A DNA stretch of 64,000 nt from Epiperipatus broadwayi (GCA_028023455.1 JAQFVV010000206.1:1473361-1537360); one strand, 5' to 3'. Counted from the stretch's first letter, positions 35,265-46,816 are shown. The notes: a model not told the origin generated them from the sequence alone. Translations and numbers: made by a program.

Positions 35265-36130
35265 TTTTCATGTCTATTTTATGTAATATATTCGTCAGTG
35301 ATCTTTCAAAAACAGAATTTAGGAAATTCATCTATGCAAATGAGATTGCTTTGATTTCATAAAAGATATCATTTTCAAAAATAGAAAAGTCTAATAATAA
35401 GGAAACTAAATGTTTGAAAATACTTTACAAAGTTGGTACTCTAATACCTGATCTGAAATAAAGTATGCTCAAGTTTTTAATTGAACAATATGGAAGTATT
35501 TTAGAATCTGAATATACTACAACAATAGACTGTAACACAATTCTGTTCATGCCATTTAGAAATAACAATGCTTCATAGTCTAACATATTTTTTTATTTAT
35601 CAAAGATTAAGTCTAGAATAATTTTTTTAATCAACTTTCTTTGAAAGCTTAATGAGTAGCTTTTTTAACACTATTACATTTTATTGGTAAATACTGTTAT
35701 CCTGTCTGTAAAATAAGTACCCATGCTATATGTTTACCATACTCAATTTATATATTATCATGGGAAATATTTCTAGTACATTCAAGATTACTGTCTTGTG
35801 GTGTCTTTCTGGTATTTTATGTATTCCAATAGATATAAGATGTTGTCTCGGAGAAAATGTATAAAATGTTAATTAGATAATATTTATTACTGCCTCAAAA
35901 TATAATTTCACTATTTGAAATTAATCAAATCAATAACCTTGTTTTCATGTTCAACTAATGATATTTTCAAACAATTAAAGATTATGTAATTAAAAATGAT
36001 TTTCATTAATTTTAGAGACAGGACAATCCATAATTACTTTGATCATCCATTTTATAAATGGAATTTAACTACCTCTGATCTATGTATGTGTGGTCAATTT
36101 AAAATAATAAATTATGTAGTTGATAAATAA
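35265..36130 (+). pseudogene. Decayed LINE (Jockey/CR1-like) RT remnant
   Basis: The plus strand gives CNIFVSDLSKTEFRKFIYAN followed by EIAL, the region around the RT catalytic motif, with the usual YADD changed to YANE. KIEKSNNKETKCLKILYKVG then matches the connection helix of this LINE group. At 36014-36129, after many stops, comes RTIHNYFDHPFYKWNLTTSD and LCMCG, the tail pattern W-L-x-S-x-x-C-x-CG found at the end of Jockey-like ORF2. The link between the two parts is lost to stops and frameshifts. Very old copy. Confidence 0.55.
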
Positions 36131-36514
36131 AATCTATGGTTGCAGTGACAGAATTGAAGCAAATATTAAAGTCACTAGTGAACCTATCTTTACATTAAAA
36201 TTTCTACAGATTTTTTTGTGATATTTATTCAGAAATAATTTCTATAAACAAAATCCAATTTCTAAACAAATAAAATGTAAAAATAAATGTAATTAATTTG
36301 GATATAAATGAAAAACATAAGTTAAAGAGATAGTATTAACAATAATGTAATGTTAAAAAAAGTATGAAAAAATTATTTATTTCTAAAATAATATGAAAAA
36401 GAAATTGAATTGAGTGTACAGATGAAAAATATTAAGTAAGTGAGTATCTGAAAGTAAGAGCAATGGAGAAATGCTTAATGATAATTATAAATGCCATGAA
36501 CTATAAATTTAAAA

Positions 36515-36690
36515 TTACACCAAATTTAACACTAAACCAGACTAGCCATAGAAAATAAACTCAAAAACACAACCGATGGTTTCACTGCTACAAGCAGACT
36601 TTTCAAGTATAAAGGATTAAAAGAAAACAACAAATTTATCCTAAATATTACCCACAATTCCATATACATCTCACATGCCCTTAATATTAA
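36515..36690 (+). mobile_element. Penelope-like element fragment, plus-strand arm of an inverted pair
   Basis: ACTAAACCAGACTAGCC, AAAACACAACCGATGGTTTC, ACAAGCAGACTTTTCAAGTA and AAATTTATCCTAAATATTA match in inverse the outer part of 36720-37080. This arm ends before the endonuclease motif. Confidence 0.65.
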
Positions 36691-36719
36691 AAGAACTTTT
36701 AGACAAGTTAATTGCTTCA

Positions 36720-37080
36720 GAATTATAAATTTTTAATAACAACAATTCTTTAATTCTTTTTCTTATTTTATTTCTTTCAAAGAAGACAACCTTAGCCTCA
36801 TCAAAATTAATAATGTGACCTGGATAAATAAAGCAGAACTGAAATATTAATTTCTAACCCTACTTTGTGTACATTTATTATTTCATTTAAGTTCAAACTA
36901 CTCTGACCTGTATATACCTTCTTACAAAAACAAAGGATAATATTTAGTACAAATTTGTTATTTTTAGTCCTTACATTTGAGAAATCTGCTTGTATGAGTG
37001 AAATCATTGGTTGTGTTTTAAAATTTATTTCCTTTGGCTAGTGTGGTTTAGTGATGAATTTGGGGTAATTTTGATGAGTT
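36720..37080 (-). pseudogene. Penelope-like element GIY-YIG endonuclease remnant (minus strand)
   Basis: Minus strand: FVLNIILCFCKKVYTGQSSL then NLNEIINVHKVG. This is the GIY-YIG core (C-x-C, KVYTGQ) followed by the NLN...H block, as in the 11885-12230 copy. After the stop at 36807 the reading continues as FDEAKVVFFERNK, the later part of the domain. It lies head-to-head with the 36515-36690 arm, the same arrangement as at 11.5-12.2 kb. Confidence 0.72.
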
Positions 37081-40000
37081 TATTGACTAGTTTAGCTTTA
37101 GGCTTTTAATGTTTCTATAAATGCAGTAGTATATTTAGATAATAAATATCAGAGTAAAATTTAGATAAATGTTATTTTAATTTTTTATTATAATTTAAAC
37201 TTTTTTCAATGATTTTTAGTTTTTCAAAAATAGTTTTTTTATCATGCTTTTAATTACTAATTGTACAACAAAAATTTTTATAAATAGTTAATCTTAGTAT
37301 TGTAATGGTAGCTTACAATCCTAAAAAAAAAAACTTACATTAACCCACATCAACAAGTGAAGCTTATCAAAACCTTATGCTTAACCAATAAGTTCTTGAA
37401 TATATGCTTTTTTTGCATACATATATACACTATCAATATTTAAGTCATGAGATAGTAAATATTATAACAAACTAATTTTTTTTTTAATGAATCCAATTTG
37501 AAAGGCTAGAAATAAACATTTTAAAAAAATCATATAAATGTATATGTATACTATTAACAAACTAACAGCCAGTGTATTACATGTCACAAATCAAGAAATA
37601 CAATAATGCAGACATAGGCAAAGCAAGTGTAGTGATAACCCAATGTCAAGTTGATCACTAGGTATCCAAGTGTGCAAAACAAAATTAAAATTTCATTACA
37701 TAATAGTTTTAATCAACTACTATGTATGTAATTTATATAACAATAAGTAACTATGGCAAAATAAGATGAAATGCAAGATATAATATGCCAAGTACTGGAA
37801 ATAATCTGATCTCATTTTTAAAAACCTGAGTTTTATATAAAAGCAAGGGGAATTTATATCCATCGTCTTTTAAAATATTGCATTAGCAGTAAAAAGTCAA
37901 CACTGTGAGAGCGAATTTTTGAATGATTGAGAAAATGGATAACACATTCTAAAATACTTTTCTTTATGAATTCGATTTAGTAAGATGAGAATGAAGTACT
38001 ATCAGTGACTGAATATCACAAAATAATTATATGGTTTTGAACTGATTAAAAAGAAAGAATGAAGTCACTTGTGCACGAGCGGAAAAGAATAAAACATCGC
38101 CAGCTGATAAAAAAATAATGAAGTAATTTGTTTTGCATATAAATCTATCAAAGCTAGACTGTAATGGAATAAAATTTACGTATATTAGAAGGTGCTGTAC
38201 AATGTATTTTTGGCTAAATTGTCAAAGCCATAGGGATTGAATACCACTAATTTTAACCATGGAAGTGTGATAACCTCATTCACCTACTCTTATAAAGTCT
38301 AAAGAAACATCCATTGTCCTATATCAAATTTCTACATATGAATCAAGAGAAATGTTGATAGGAGGAGATTGAGGCAGTATTGTTACATACATGTTTAGGT
38401 AGAAATTCTAGTGAAGGATCAATTTTTATCTAAGAAGATTCATATGGAAATTATAGAATGAAGGTCATTGTTTCCGAATTCGTGGATAACAACAATCAAG
38501 ATGATTTTATAGAAATCTTAATTTTGTTATGTTTCATTACTATGTATATATTTGTTTATTTTTTTTTTTTTTATTTCCATGCTTGGAAGCCAAAACAGCT
38601 ACATTTTGGAACAGTCAATTATAAGTATAGCAGAAGCAAGAAAGAGGAGAGGATTAGGTTTATTTGAACATTTTTCTTTTGTTATAAATAAAATATAGAA
38701 CAGTTTACCCTCCTTAACAACTTGACAATGATCATTATGATGTGGAATAAAAGCTAAGGTTTTTAATATTATCCCATATTAAATGCTCACACTTATTACA
38801 GGAGAGAGTTTATATTATTTGTTTGTTAATTAATAATTGTTATATGTTCATTTTTTCTTTTTTTGATATGAATGATGAATCTTCTTGTGTGGATGATCTT
38901 TCTATCTATAGTATGGATTTACATATAAATGGGGTCCCAAAAGGATTGAGTATCATTAACCTGGACTGGATGATGATGCTATGGCAAATGTACCAGTGTA
39001 ATAATTTAAATTAGCTAATTAGCTTCGCGATCATCTAAAATTTATAATATTTTTTTTTGTTTTGTAAATAATTGGTCCCAAGTCTTGAACTGCTACCATT
39101 GGGTCAGGCATAAAAATTTTAATTACATTCAGTATCAATATGGTAGAAATCCAACCTTGACACAGCCAATTAAATTGTTTACTATTGTTAAAACATTTTG
39201 AAATATTTTTTTTGTTATTTTGTATTGTTACATAATAAAATGTTATAGCACCTATTTATATTGAATTGGTCTCAAATTTATTAAAACAACTTTACATTCA
39301 CTAATTAAGATGTAGTTAAAAATATATTTGCACATATCTCATTCTATACATAATAATAGTGGAAAGTGTTGGGTGGATATATAAATCAATTGTAACCTAT
39401 ATAGAGGTACAATAGTTGTTGGCTTATACAGGTTCATCTCTGAAGAGAATCAAAGCCAAAATTACCCATGAGTTTGAATATTGAGGCATAATGGAACCAA
39501 AAAGGTGGATTAGATGTGGATGAATTAGCCCAAATTGTATCTAGATTTAATGAGTAGACATATAACTAACCCATTGGAGGTGGATACAATCATAGATTAT
39601 GCATTTTGTCACACCATCAACAGCATACTACCAGAAGATTACAGGTCTGACCATAGTAAGATTAGCTCCCCTTCTCATGTGGAAGTGGCTGGCCCATTAC
39701 ATGTTACATGTTGGGCATGAACACATATACGCCTCACAAAGAAAACAGTCTGATCTGTTACAGTAATAAAGAAGAATAGTTGTTTAAATTAAGAAAAAAA
39801 ATGCTTATTTTTCATAATGCATGTGTTTAGATACTAATATTATTAAGGAATAGAAGAGTTAATCAATCAGTTAACAAAGAATGAGTAATATTTTTTTTTT
39901 AAATTTGAAATGTAAATGGTATATATATATATATATAATGAACTTAAAACAAAAAGCAAAAAAAAAAAAAGGTTGCAAAGGGTTTCTCCCCCAGCAACGT

Positions 40001-41283
40001 AGATAGATACATGCATTATTTAATTTAATAGGCAATTTATTACTTTTTTCCTCTCCAGTTTTTCAAAATATAAATAGATAAAAAAAACTACAATATTTAA
40101 TAAAGTTGAAAAGAACTATTGCAATAAAGACAGTGAAGTATAAGAAGCATTAAAAAAAATTAAATTACTAACTAGATAATAAATAAAATATGAAAAAAAG
40201 AAAATAAAATATTAATACTTTATAATGTAAGTAATTTGGAATTTACTTTATAATGTAAGTAGATATGCATAGACATTTGAGTAATGAATTTAGAAATGAA
40301 GCAAGATAAACCTAGACAGGATTATTTGTCTGGGTTTAATTTAATCTAAAGCAAAAAAGATAATTTACTAGGGACAAAATAGATTTATTGAAGAAGGAAA
40401 AAAATGAAATATACTAAAACCAACTCCACTCAAAATTCTCTAGAAACCATCACTGTCCTATCGTATTTTTCAACTATATATTTTTTAACTTATCAGAAAG
40501 TTTTATATTTAAATATATAATAGAAGTCTTGTGAAAATTCCAAAATTAAATCTGTTGTTTTAATGACTAAATTTGGAGCACTCTTTTAATTAAATATTCG
40601 TGGTTTTTTTTAAATAAAAATAATAATTAGCTGAAGACCTTGAAAATATTTTTTCTATTCTAATATTTTCTTCAAATAGCATTTAAATTATTCATTTCAC
40701 ATCTTTCGTCCATGCTATTGGATTTTTTTAAGTCTCCATAGATTCTTTAGTAATCTTTAATCATTTTACATAATTTTGACCAGAACAGAAGTTTCAATCC
40801 AAATCATTGTTAACAATGAATAAATAGCTTGATCACAGTAACCCTGGCAACTGGCAGTGGGAGTGTATCTGTATATGCTATTTTTATTTCTTTCATTTAG
40901 AAATAAAAAATCAGTAAAATTAACAGAACAGGATATTAATTTTTATTGAAGTCTGTTTATTCTGCTGAAAATTGATCCTTTGCCTAAGAAAGTTTATGTA
41001 GATTTTTTAAATAAGATCCTCTATCATAAAGAAAAGACTTTTAAATGAATTAATTAAGGACTTTCTGAAAAAATACTAGAGAAAAAAGTATTTTCTACCT
41101 TTCAACGATGTAAAAACAGAAAGATCTAAAAGATCACATACATTGTTGTAATTTTAAAAAAATAAAAAATGCTATTTAAATCTCCATCTAAAATCTGAAG
41201 AAAGTATATTGTCAATACATCAAAACAGTATTGTTATTATACTATTTTTTTAGAATTATTGGTGTGTACTTAGACAAAGCTTT
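37081..41283. other. Long AT-rich stretch without supported gene
   Basis: Slightly less AT-rich segments at 37850-38420 and 39380-39730 could be worn-out repeats. The frames at 38458-38667, 38823-39014 and 39535-39720 show no family resemblance. A short (TA)n tract lies at 39921-39938. Confidence 0.4.
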
Positions 41284-41293
41284 TGCTAAGTTT

Positions 41294-41403
41294 TTTTTTC
41301 CCATATGTCATAGCATCGGCCAAGTGGCAAACCCACAACCGTCTGCAACCAACTACTTGCTTGCAAGGCGGCCGCGATGACCTCTCGGCTAACAGCGCTT
41401 GAC
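41294..41403 (-). mobile_element. Short tRNA-derived SINE, family B, copy 1
   Basis: Minus strand: GTTAGCCGAGAGGTCATCGC carries a good A box. A GC-rich middle with CTTGCAAGC follows, then GTGGGTTTGCC as B box, then GATGCTATGACATATGGG and a poly(A) tail. It is flanked by TGCTAAGTTT at 41284-41293 and 41404-41413, a 10 bp target-site duplication. The element is little more than a tRNA-like unit of about 95 bp plus tail. Confidence 0.85.
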
Positions 41404-41639
41404 TGCTAAGTTTAAAAATATATCCTAAAGAAACACAACAGACCAATATCTTTTTTATATATATTTAAATACAGATAACATTACTAAATCAAATAATTAT
41501 CAGCCACATGCATATAATTTTCTGATTAAAAATAATATACTAAATATTATTAATAATAACAATAATATGACAGGGAAGAAATATTTTCAATTTTTTAAAA
41601 ACAAAGCAAAATATAAAAAAAGAAAATAGATGATGAAAC

Positions 41640-41740
41640 ACCGATTTATTTCTTAGAAGTTCATAAAAGGTTCTGACATTGGAAATGACAGTTGGAAATG
41701 TGTTCCATGAACCTTGAGTTCGAGATTCTATCCCATGCAC
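41640..41740 (-). mobile_element. tRNA-derived SINE, family A (degraded)
   Basis: The family tail TTTATTTCTTAGAAGTTCAT and AAAAGGTTCTGAC is followed by TTGAGTTCGAGATTCTATCC. It corresponds in order to 51580-51700 but is more diverged, including in the tRNA part. Confidence 0.45.
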
Positions 41741-41770
41741 ACATAGTAAGTAATAAAGTTAATTGTTAAA

Positions 41771-41799
41771 TTTTTATTTACCATTGTCAAACTCACTCC
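41771..41799. repeat. 29 bp inverted repeat, left of the PLE fragment
   Basis: TTTTTATTTACCATTGTCAA then ACTCACTCC: exact inverse of 42676-42704. Weaker similarity continues outward (AATTTAACAATTAA against AATGTAACAATTTA). Confidence 0.9.
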
Positions 41800-41816
41800 A
41801 TTAGCAACTTTCATAC

Positions 41817-42461
41817 CATCCACCCAAAGACTGTTTGTGTAGTTTTGAAAATGACAAGAGAAACAACATTAAAAGTTACAGAAATGAACTCATTAAGGCC
41901 CAATATAACCCTCAGATTATTGATAAGATAATCAAGAAATTCAAAGGAAGGCATAATCAGATTGGTAAGCAAGATAAACCTCCGATTTTGTTCCCATATA
42001 TCCGAAATATTTACAATAAAATGTGTATGATCTTTCGTTCAGAGTTTTGTGTATGTTTTAGGTTGCCCCCTAACTTGAATAGGTGTTTAAATAATACTAA
42101 AAATTTCATTCCTTCGATTCAAGCACAGCAAACAGTCTACAAAATTGCATGTAGAGAAAAGAACTGTCAGGCCACATATTATGGAGAAATGAAAGCATCC
42201 ATTCATGTTAGATTGTCCCAATATGTGTATTCATATAATAGAGCTTTAGCTTATTCATCCCACCTGTCAATTTTTGTACAACATGCAATTGCTGCAGGTC
42301 ATGAGTGCAGTCCAGATGAACCTAAAGTATTATGTAGGAAATGAAGTGATTTGAGAAGGAAAATTAAAGAGGCATTTTTTATCATTTCAGATGAGCATGC
42401 ATTAAATAAAAAGGAATCTTTTTATGCTTTATCAAAGAAATGGCATGCAGAGGTGCTTTGA
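41817..42461 (+). pseudogene. Penelope-like element: RT C-terminus, linker and GIY-YIG endonuclease
   Basis: One frame from ~41817 to TGA 42459-42461, with a single internal TGA at 42342-42344. The first part, KSYRNELIKAQYNPQIIDKI then IKKFK, is the end of the RT/thumb region. The linker FPYIRNIYNKMCMIFRSEF then LPPNLN follows. The endonuclease starts at VYKIACREKNCQATYYGEMK (GIY-YIG core with C-x4-C) and continues with HAIAAGHECSPDEPK and, after the stop, KIKEAFFIISDEHALNKKES. It is 5'-truncated, with the main RT motifs absent. The fragment is enclosed by the 29 bp inverted repeats at 41771 and 42676, and a hammerhead-like motif lies ~300 bp beyond the stop. It sits 1.4 kb upstream of the alpha2delta exon. 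Confidence 0.82.
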
Positions 42462-42675
42462 GTCTTATTTGCATATTCACCTAAGTCATTTCGTATATTT
42501 GCATAAGAAATTTTGTAGTCCTTGATAATGAAGGGTAAGCCTTCAAAAACATTGCAAGAAATAATAATTTGTTGATATTTATCTCTATATCATATTTTGT
42601 TTTCTGAGTTATAATTTGTAATTAATGTGTGTATGGTTTATTTTAACAGATTTAAATTTTACCAAAGATGTGAGT

Positions 42676-42704
42676 GGAGTGAGTTTGACAATGGTAAATA
42701 AAAA
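42676..42704. repeat. 29 bp inverted repeat, right of the PLE fragment
   Basis: GGAGTGAGTTTGACAATGGT then AAATAAAAA, exact inverse of 41771-41799. Confidence 0.9.
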
Positions 42705-42880
42705 TGTAACAATTTATTATAATACTCTTCATATAATAAAGATATATGTGTGAAATAGTGACCTGGGCCAACTGATGAGTGCTAGTTCAGCACAAAATAC
42801 ATTCTGGGGGAGCATTTGTCTTTTATTGTGTTTTTATTTATATGAATTTAAAAAGAATGGGGAAGTGTGGAAGTTGTTTA
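42705..42880 (+). repeat. Penelope-like element terminal sequence (pLTR-like)
   Basis: Homologous to 51240-51440: TTCATATAATAAAGATATAT, the hammerhead-like segment, ATTTGTCTTTTAT-GT-TCTTTGTTTATAT, AAAAAGAATG and GGAAGTTGTTTAATAT. Because it directly follows PLE coding sequence, I infer it is the PLE terminal region, where hammerheads are known to reside. Confidence 0.65.
42760..42826 (+). ncRNA. Hammerhead-ribozyme-like motif downstream of the PLE
   Basis: CTGATGA (42772-42778) is intact. Stem II is perfect (GTGCT/AGCAC around AGTTC). GAAA has become AAAA, stem III is ATACAT, and the stem I 3' strand is CTGGG. The G12 to A change and the stem III/I changes predict an inactive copy of the motif at 51305-51364. 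Confidence 0.65.
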
Positions 42881-43515
42881 ATATATCTGCAAGTAATAAA
42901 GATCTGAAAAAAATCTTATAGGAATTTTATAATTTATAAAACTACTTTAAAATAATTTTGTTTTCCATATTTATTTATTTTTATTTTTATGTTACTTTTA
43001 TACAGAATCACTTTGTCTGTTACTACATCATCCAAGTGAATAATTGGCCCTCATTTTAAAATAATCCTTATCGATATTCTATAATTATTAATTATTATCA
43101 TTTTTATATGCAGTCTTATGATTTGGTTGCAGAACTGATATTTTATTAAATATATAGTCAGTTGTACAAAAGTTAAAAAAGATATCCATATACCCAAATG
43201 ACCAGAAATGCACAGTTCCTTTCATTGACCAAACCTTATTTTTTTCATTCCTCAGGAAATGGCTCGGAAATCTTAATCTTTTGGCACTACCATTCGCCAA
43301 TGAGTAAATTGCTGAAGCTAAAATAAAGCTGGACAGTTTGCAAAAATGGCCCTTATTCACCATAGGTTGGTTTTTTTATTTACAAAAAACAATTTGATTA
43401 AACTGTGTCATAACTATGAACAGATATGGATAGTCTGATAATTGGTATCTGAAAAATTTACTCCATTTATAGCTCTTATGGTGTCAAAAGCAGATTGCTG
43501 TTATAATACATTAAT
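42881..43515. other. Intronic or upstream DNA, no feature seen
   Basis: A minus-strand frame at 43088-43363 has no family resemblance. The segment 43190-43370 is less AT-rich and may be an old repeat. Confidence 0.45.
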
Positions 43516-43533
43516 AACTAATCACTTTATTTT

Positions 43534-43651
43534 TTTCCATATGTCATAGCATCGGCACGGAGGCAAACCCACAACAACCGCCTGCAACTTCTATACCAAC
43601 TGCTTGCTTGCAAGGCGGTTTGCGCTGACCTCTCGGCTAACAACACTTTAC
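43534..43651 (-). mobile_element. Short tRNA-derived SINE, family B, copy 2
   Basis: Minus strand: GTTAGCCGAGAGGTCAGCGC (A box), CTTGCAAGCAAGCAG, GTGGGTTTGCCTCC (B box), GATGCTATGACATATGG and A tail. Flanked by an 18 bp target duplication, AACTAATCACTTTATTTT, at 43516-43533 and 43652-43669. It lies 150 bp upstream of the alpha2delta exon, antisense to the gene. Confidence 0.88.
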
Positions 43652-43822
43652 AACTAATCACTTTATTTTATTGCTATTTTGATAGTTTGTTGTTGCTGTT
43701 ATTATTAGGTATATTTTCTTTTATTTTGGTATTGGTAATAAATATAGCCCACATTTTAAAATCGATAAGTATATTTTTTCTTTGTAATATTAATTTTGTG
43801 CTTTATTTGTTTTACTTTTTAG

Positions 43823-43958
43823 CGTGGTGATATATCATATATGAATTCAAAAGATTTTAAAGACCAAGATCCACGTCTAGAATATAATGAACATTTTAAA
43901 AGGTTTATAAATACATCAGGAAGTGGAATTCACATACCTTTAGAAATTTATAATGAAG
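43823..43958 (+). CDS. CACNA2D: Exon of a voltage-gated calcium channel alpha2delta subunit (VWA_N region)
   Basis: 136 bp exon between acceptor TTTTACTTTTTAG and donor GTAAGT. It reads in phase 0 for 45 codons and leaves one G for the next exon. The product includes RGDISYMNSKDFKDQDP near the start and SGSGIHIPLEIYNE at the end. The latter is the conserved H-x-P-x-x-I/V-Y of the VWA_N domain just ahead of the von Willebrand A domain. Alpha2delta is an extracellular, membrane-anchored accessory subunit that promotes surface expression and presynaptic function of Cav channels. The one-base phase joins perfectly to 50656. The paralog cannot be decided from this fragment. Upstream exons were not found in the window. 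Confidence 0.85.
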
Positions 43959-44096
43959 GTAAGTAAATATGTATGTAATAGAAGTATATTGAAAAAGTAT
44001 TTGGTTATTAAGTAGGCTATAAAATTAATTACTTAAACAGCGAAAGAATTTTTAAAAACATCTTTAAGTCGTCAATCTAATTATTCAAACTTCTTT

Positions 44097-44189
44097 CTCA
44101 TATGTCATAGCATCAGCTGGGGAGCGAACCCGCAAACCCGGGACAACTATTTGTAAAGCAGCCATCGCTGACCTCTCGACCACCAATGC
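44097..44189 (-). mobile_element. Short tRNA-derived SINE, family B, copy 3
   Basis: Minus strand: GTGGTCGAGAGGTCAGCG (A box), then GGGTTCGCTCCCC (best B box of the three), GATGCTATGACATATGAG and a short tail. Flanked by TATTCAAACTTCTTT (44082-44096 and 44190-44204), a 15 bp target duplication. It lies about 140 bp downstream of the alpha2delta exon, in the same orientation as copies 1 and 2. Confidence 0.87.
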
Positions 44190-44204
44190 TATTCAAACTT
44201 CTTT

Positions 44205-46140
44205 TACATTTGAAAGAAAAAAAATGGCCAAAATTCATAGATAAAGAAAACCTAAGCTGTTTTCTATGAACTAATGTTATTCCCTTTTTTTCTATCTTCT
44301 TAAAAATTCTTAAGATGAGTGAAATGATGAAAACTTAAAAATAAGTTTATTTTTTTATTGTTTATTTACTCTTTTAATTAGATTTAAGTATGTGCGTGGG
44401 TGTGTGCATATTAGATGATAAAAAATTGCTGGGTACAATTTATTAGTGGAAAAATAAAATTCCAACTTCTACGATTTGTTTGTAGATAACTTTATTCAAT
44501 CAAAGAAAAAATATTGTAGTAACATAAATATGCCATTAAGTATGCCTGCTAGAATTTTCTAAATACAGTAAGTAGCCTTAAAAAAGATTTTATATTATAT
44601 GTCATTTCATTTTCTACTTTCAGGTTGCACATATTTAAGCCAAATATAAAAATAATTAATAAAAAATTATTTTAGTTTTTTTTTTTTTTACAATTCTTCC
44701 ATATGCAATATATATATATGGTTCTAAATACCTAATGTATATAAAGCATTAAATTCAATTATTAATTAAGGTTTGTAATTATGAAATCATTTAACTACTG
44801 CTTAATAAAAAATATTGCATGTTATACTAAGATGACTGTAGAGCCAGTTGTTGTTGCAAGTTAAAAGGCAAACAAACTATCTTTGAAATATTAATTGTGT
44901 GTTCTTGACATGAATTCTACTCAAAAGATTGAATGATTCACTGATATTGAAATTATCTATTCCACATTATAGATTGTTGAACAAAAAAGTATTCTATAAC
45001 AACTAAGGAATACAAGGGTTAGTCTTTGCTTTCAAGTCAATGGACACTTAACAACTATAATGTTACCCTAATATATTTCTACCCGCACTATCACATCCAA
45101 ATGGAATTATCTTCCTTGTTACAAGCGATACTATTTTAACATATATATTGTGTCTATAAAAATATATTTGGCTATTAAACAGTATTTTTCAGAGTCTCCT
45201 CTATCATGAATGTCATTCATTTATAACTCTCCTCTCAGTTAATAATGGAATCTATTATGAAAGGTTAGCTATTATAGTTTACAAATGTTCTTCATGGATG
45301 ATGGGTTTCCAATCTATAACAAACATCTCTAGCATATAGAAAAAAATTAATATTTATTGACTTTCAAGTAAAGCTAACCCTAAAAATTCATTCTGAAAAA
45401 TCTTTCTTATGATAATTAGCAATAAAAGACAAATGTCTTCATTTTCAAATAACTTTTCCATCAATTTCCCTACTTCTATCAAGTGTGACTAAGATTCAAA
45501 TGAGTCATTGATTTAATATTTTAATTGTAGACAGGTTGCACCATAAAATAGATAATTTCTTATCTTCAACAAAAACATTTAATGCAATCATTACTAATCT
45601 TTCTTTTTTATTATTAAACTTGATGAAATTTAGTTGCAAACAAAATTAATCAAGTATCTAAAAGATATATTTGAGATCTTTGATTCAATTTGCTATCAAT
45701 TTGATATGTTCAATCTCATTTTTATAATAATCACTATTCTAAAGGATTTCTAGTTATTTTAATATATTGACAGTCTATATTATGATCTTGAACTTACTTT
45801 AAAAAGTATCTTGTCAGATATTTTAAATTTAATAGAAGGAATGAAATTATGCATTGCTGATTCATTTCACTTTTCCCCTTCTCCTATTACTTAAGACAAC
45901 AATCAGTCAATCTAAAGAAATATATGTTAATAACAATGAAAACCTTTGATAAGAGCAGTTTCTTTTCTCTGCTATTTTAGCACCATCTATTGTCAGCCTG
46001 AATAAGAATGTTACTGGATAATAATGCATTTTAATTCCCATCTTGAGGTGGGGGGTTTTTTACCAATAAAGATTTCGAATTCAAAACTGAAACCATTGCA
46101 GTTATGTTTTCCTGAAGGTTTGTGATGATGATATTTTAGT
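44205..46140. other. Intron sequence, no feature seen
   Basis: Part of the 6.7 kb intron. No exon-like or repeat structure identified. Confidence 0.5.
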
Positions 46141-46640
46141 TATATTTATATATTGGACTATTTCCATTATCTAATATTAAGTATTGAATGCCTTTAGAAA
46201 AATTCAAATTTTCCAATTACATTTAATGGTTAGTAATAGCACACAGATTTGCATATGCACAACATTTTGAGTGATATTATTCTCTTCTCTTCTTAGGTGT
46301 TGCTGGCCTGACCAGTGATATTGCTTGGTTGGGAATAGAGCCCAGACCTTTAGATTCTTGAAATATTGAATTTTAAGAGTGCAGTTGAATAGAATATTAT
46401 CTTAAAATTTAATATTCCAGAATCTAAGGGTCCACATTTGAATCCCATGCTAGTACTGTCATTGGTCAGGCTAGAAACACCTGAATAAGAGAGAACAATA
46501 GCACTCAAAATATTATGCATATTCTAACCTGTATGCTATTACTAACAGTTTAATGTAATTGGAAAATTTAAATAAAGTTAAATTTTTTAAAGACATTCAA
46601 TACTTAATATTAGATGATGGAAAATAGTCCACTATATAAA
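46141..46640. mobile_element. Large foldback element in the alpha2delta intron
   Basis: Two arms of about 240 bp face each other across ~25 bp. From the outside in, left: TATATATTGGACTATTTCCA, TAATATTAAGTATTGAATG, CCAATTACATTTAATGGTTA, GCATATGCAC, TTTTGAGTG, GCCTGACCAGTGA, CTTTAGATTC. Each block is met by its inverse on the right (for example CACTCAAAATATTATGCATA, TCATTGGTCAGGC). The transcript could form a very long hairpin. It carries no coding capacity and is a foldback/MITE-type insertion. Confidence 0.85.
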
Positions 46641-46816
46641 TGCAATGCAGTTATGTATTTCACAGCATCCATTAACTTTTTTTGGTTTTCAAACTATTCA
46701 AAACATGCTAAAGTTTTGAACCAAAGATTTTTCATTAGGTTAGTAAATTATATATTTTAGTAAACTTTGATTTTTTTCTGTCTCCACTTTTTTTTGTTAT
46801 TACTAGAACTGAATTT

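Noticed and set aside
38458-39720. Three short plus-strand frames
   Set aside because: Low-complexity or unrecognisable products without supporting splice sites or repeats.
43088-43363. Minus-strand 91-codon frame near the alpha2delta exon
   Set aside because: No family resemblance and AT-driven composition. It lies in the presumed intron on the opposite strand.
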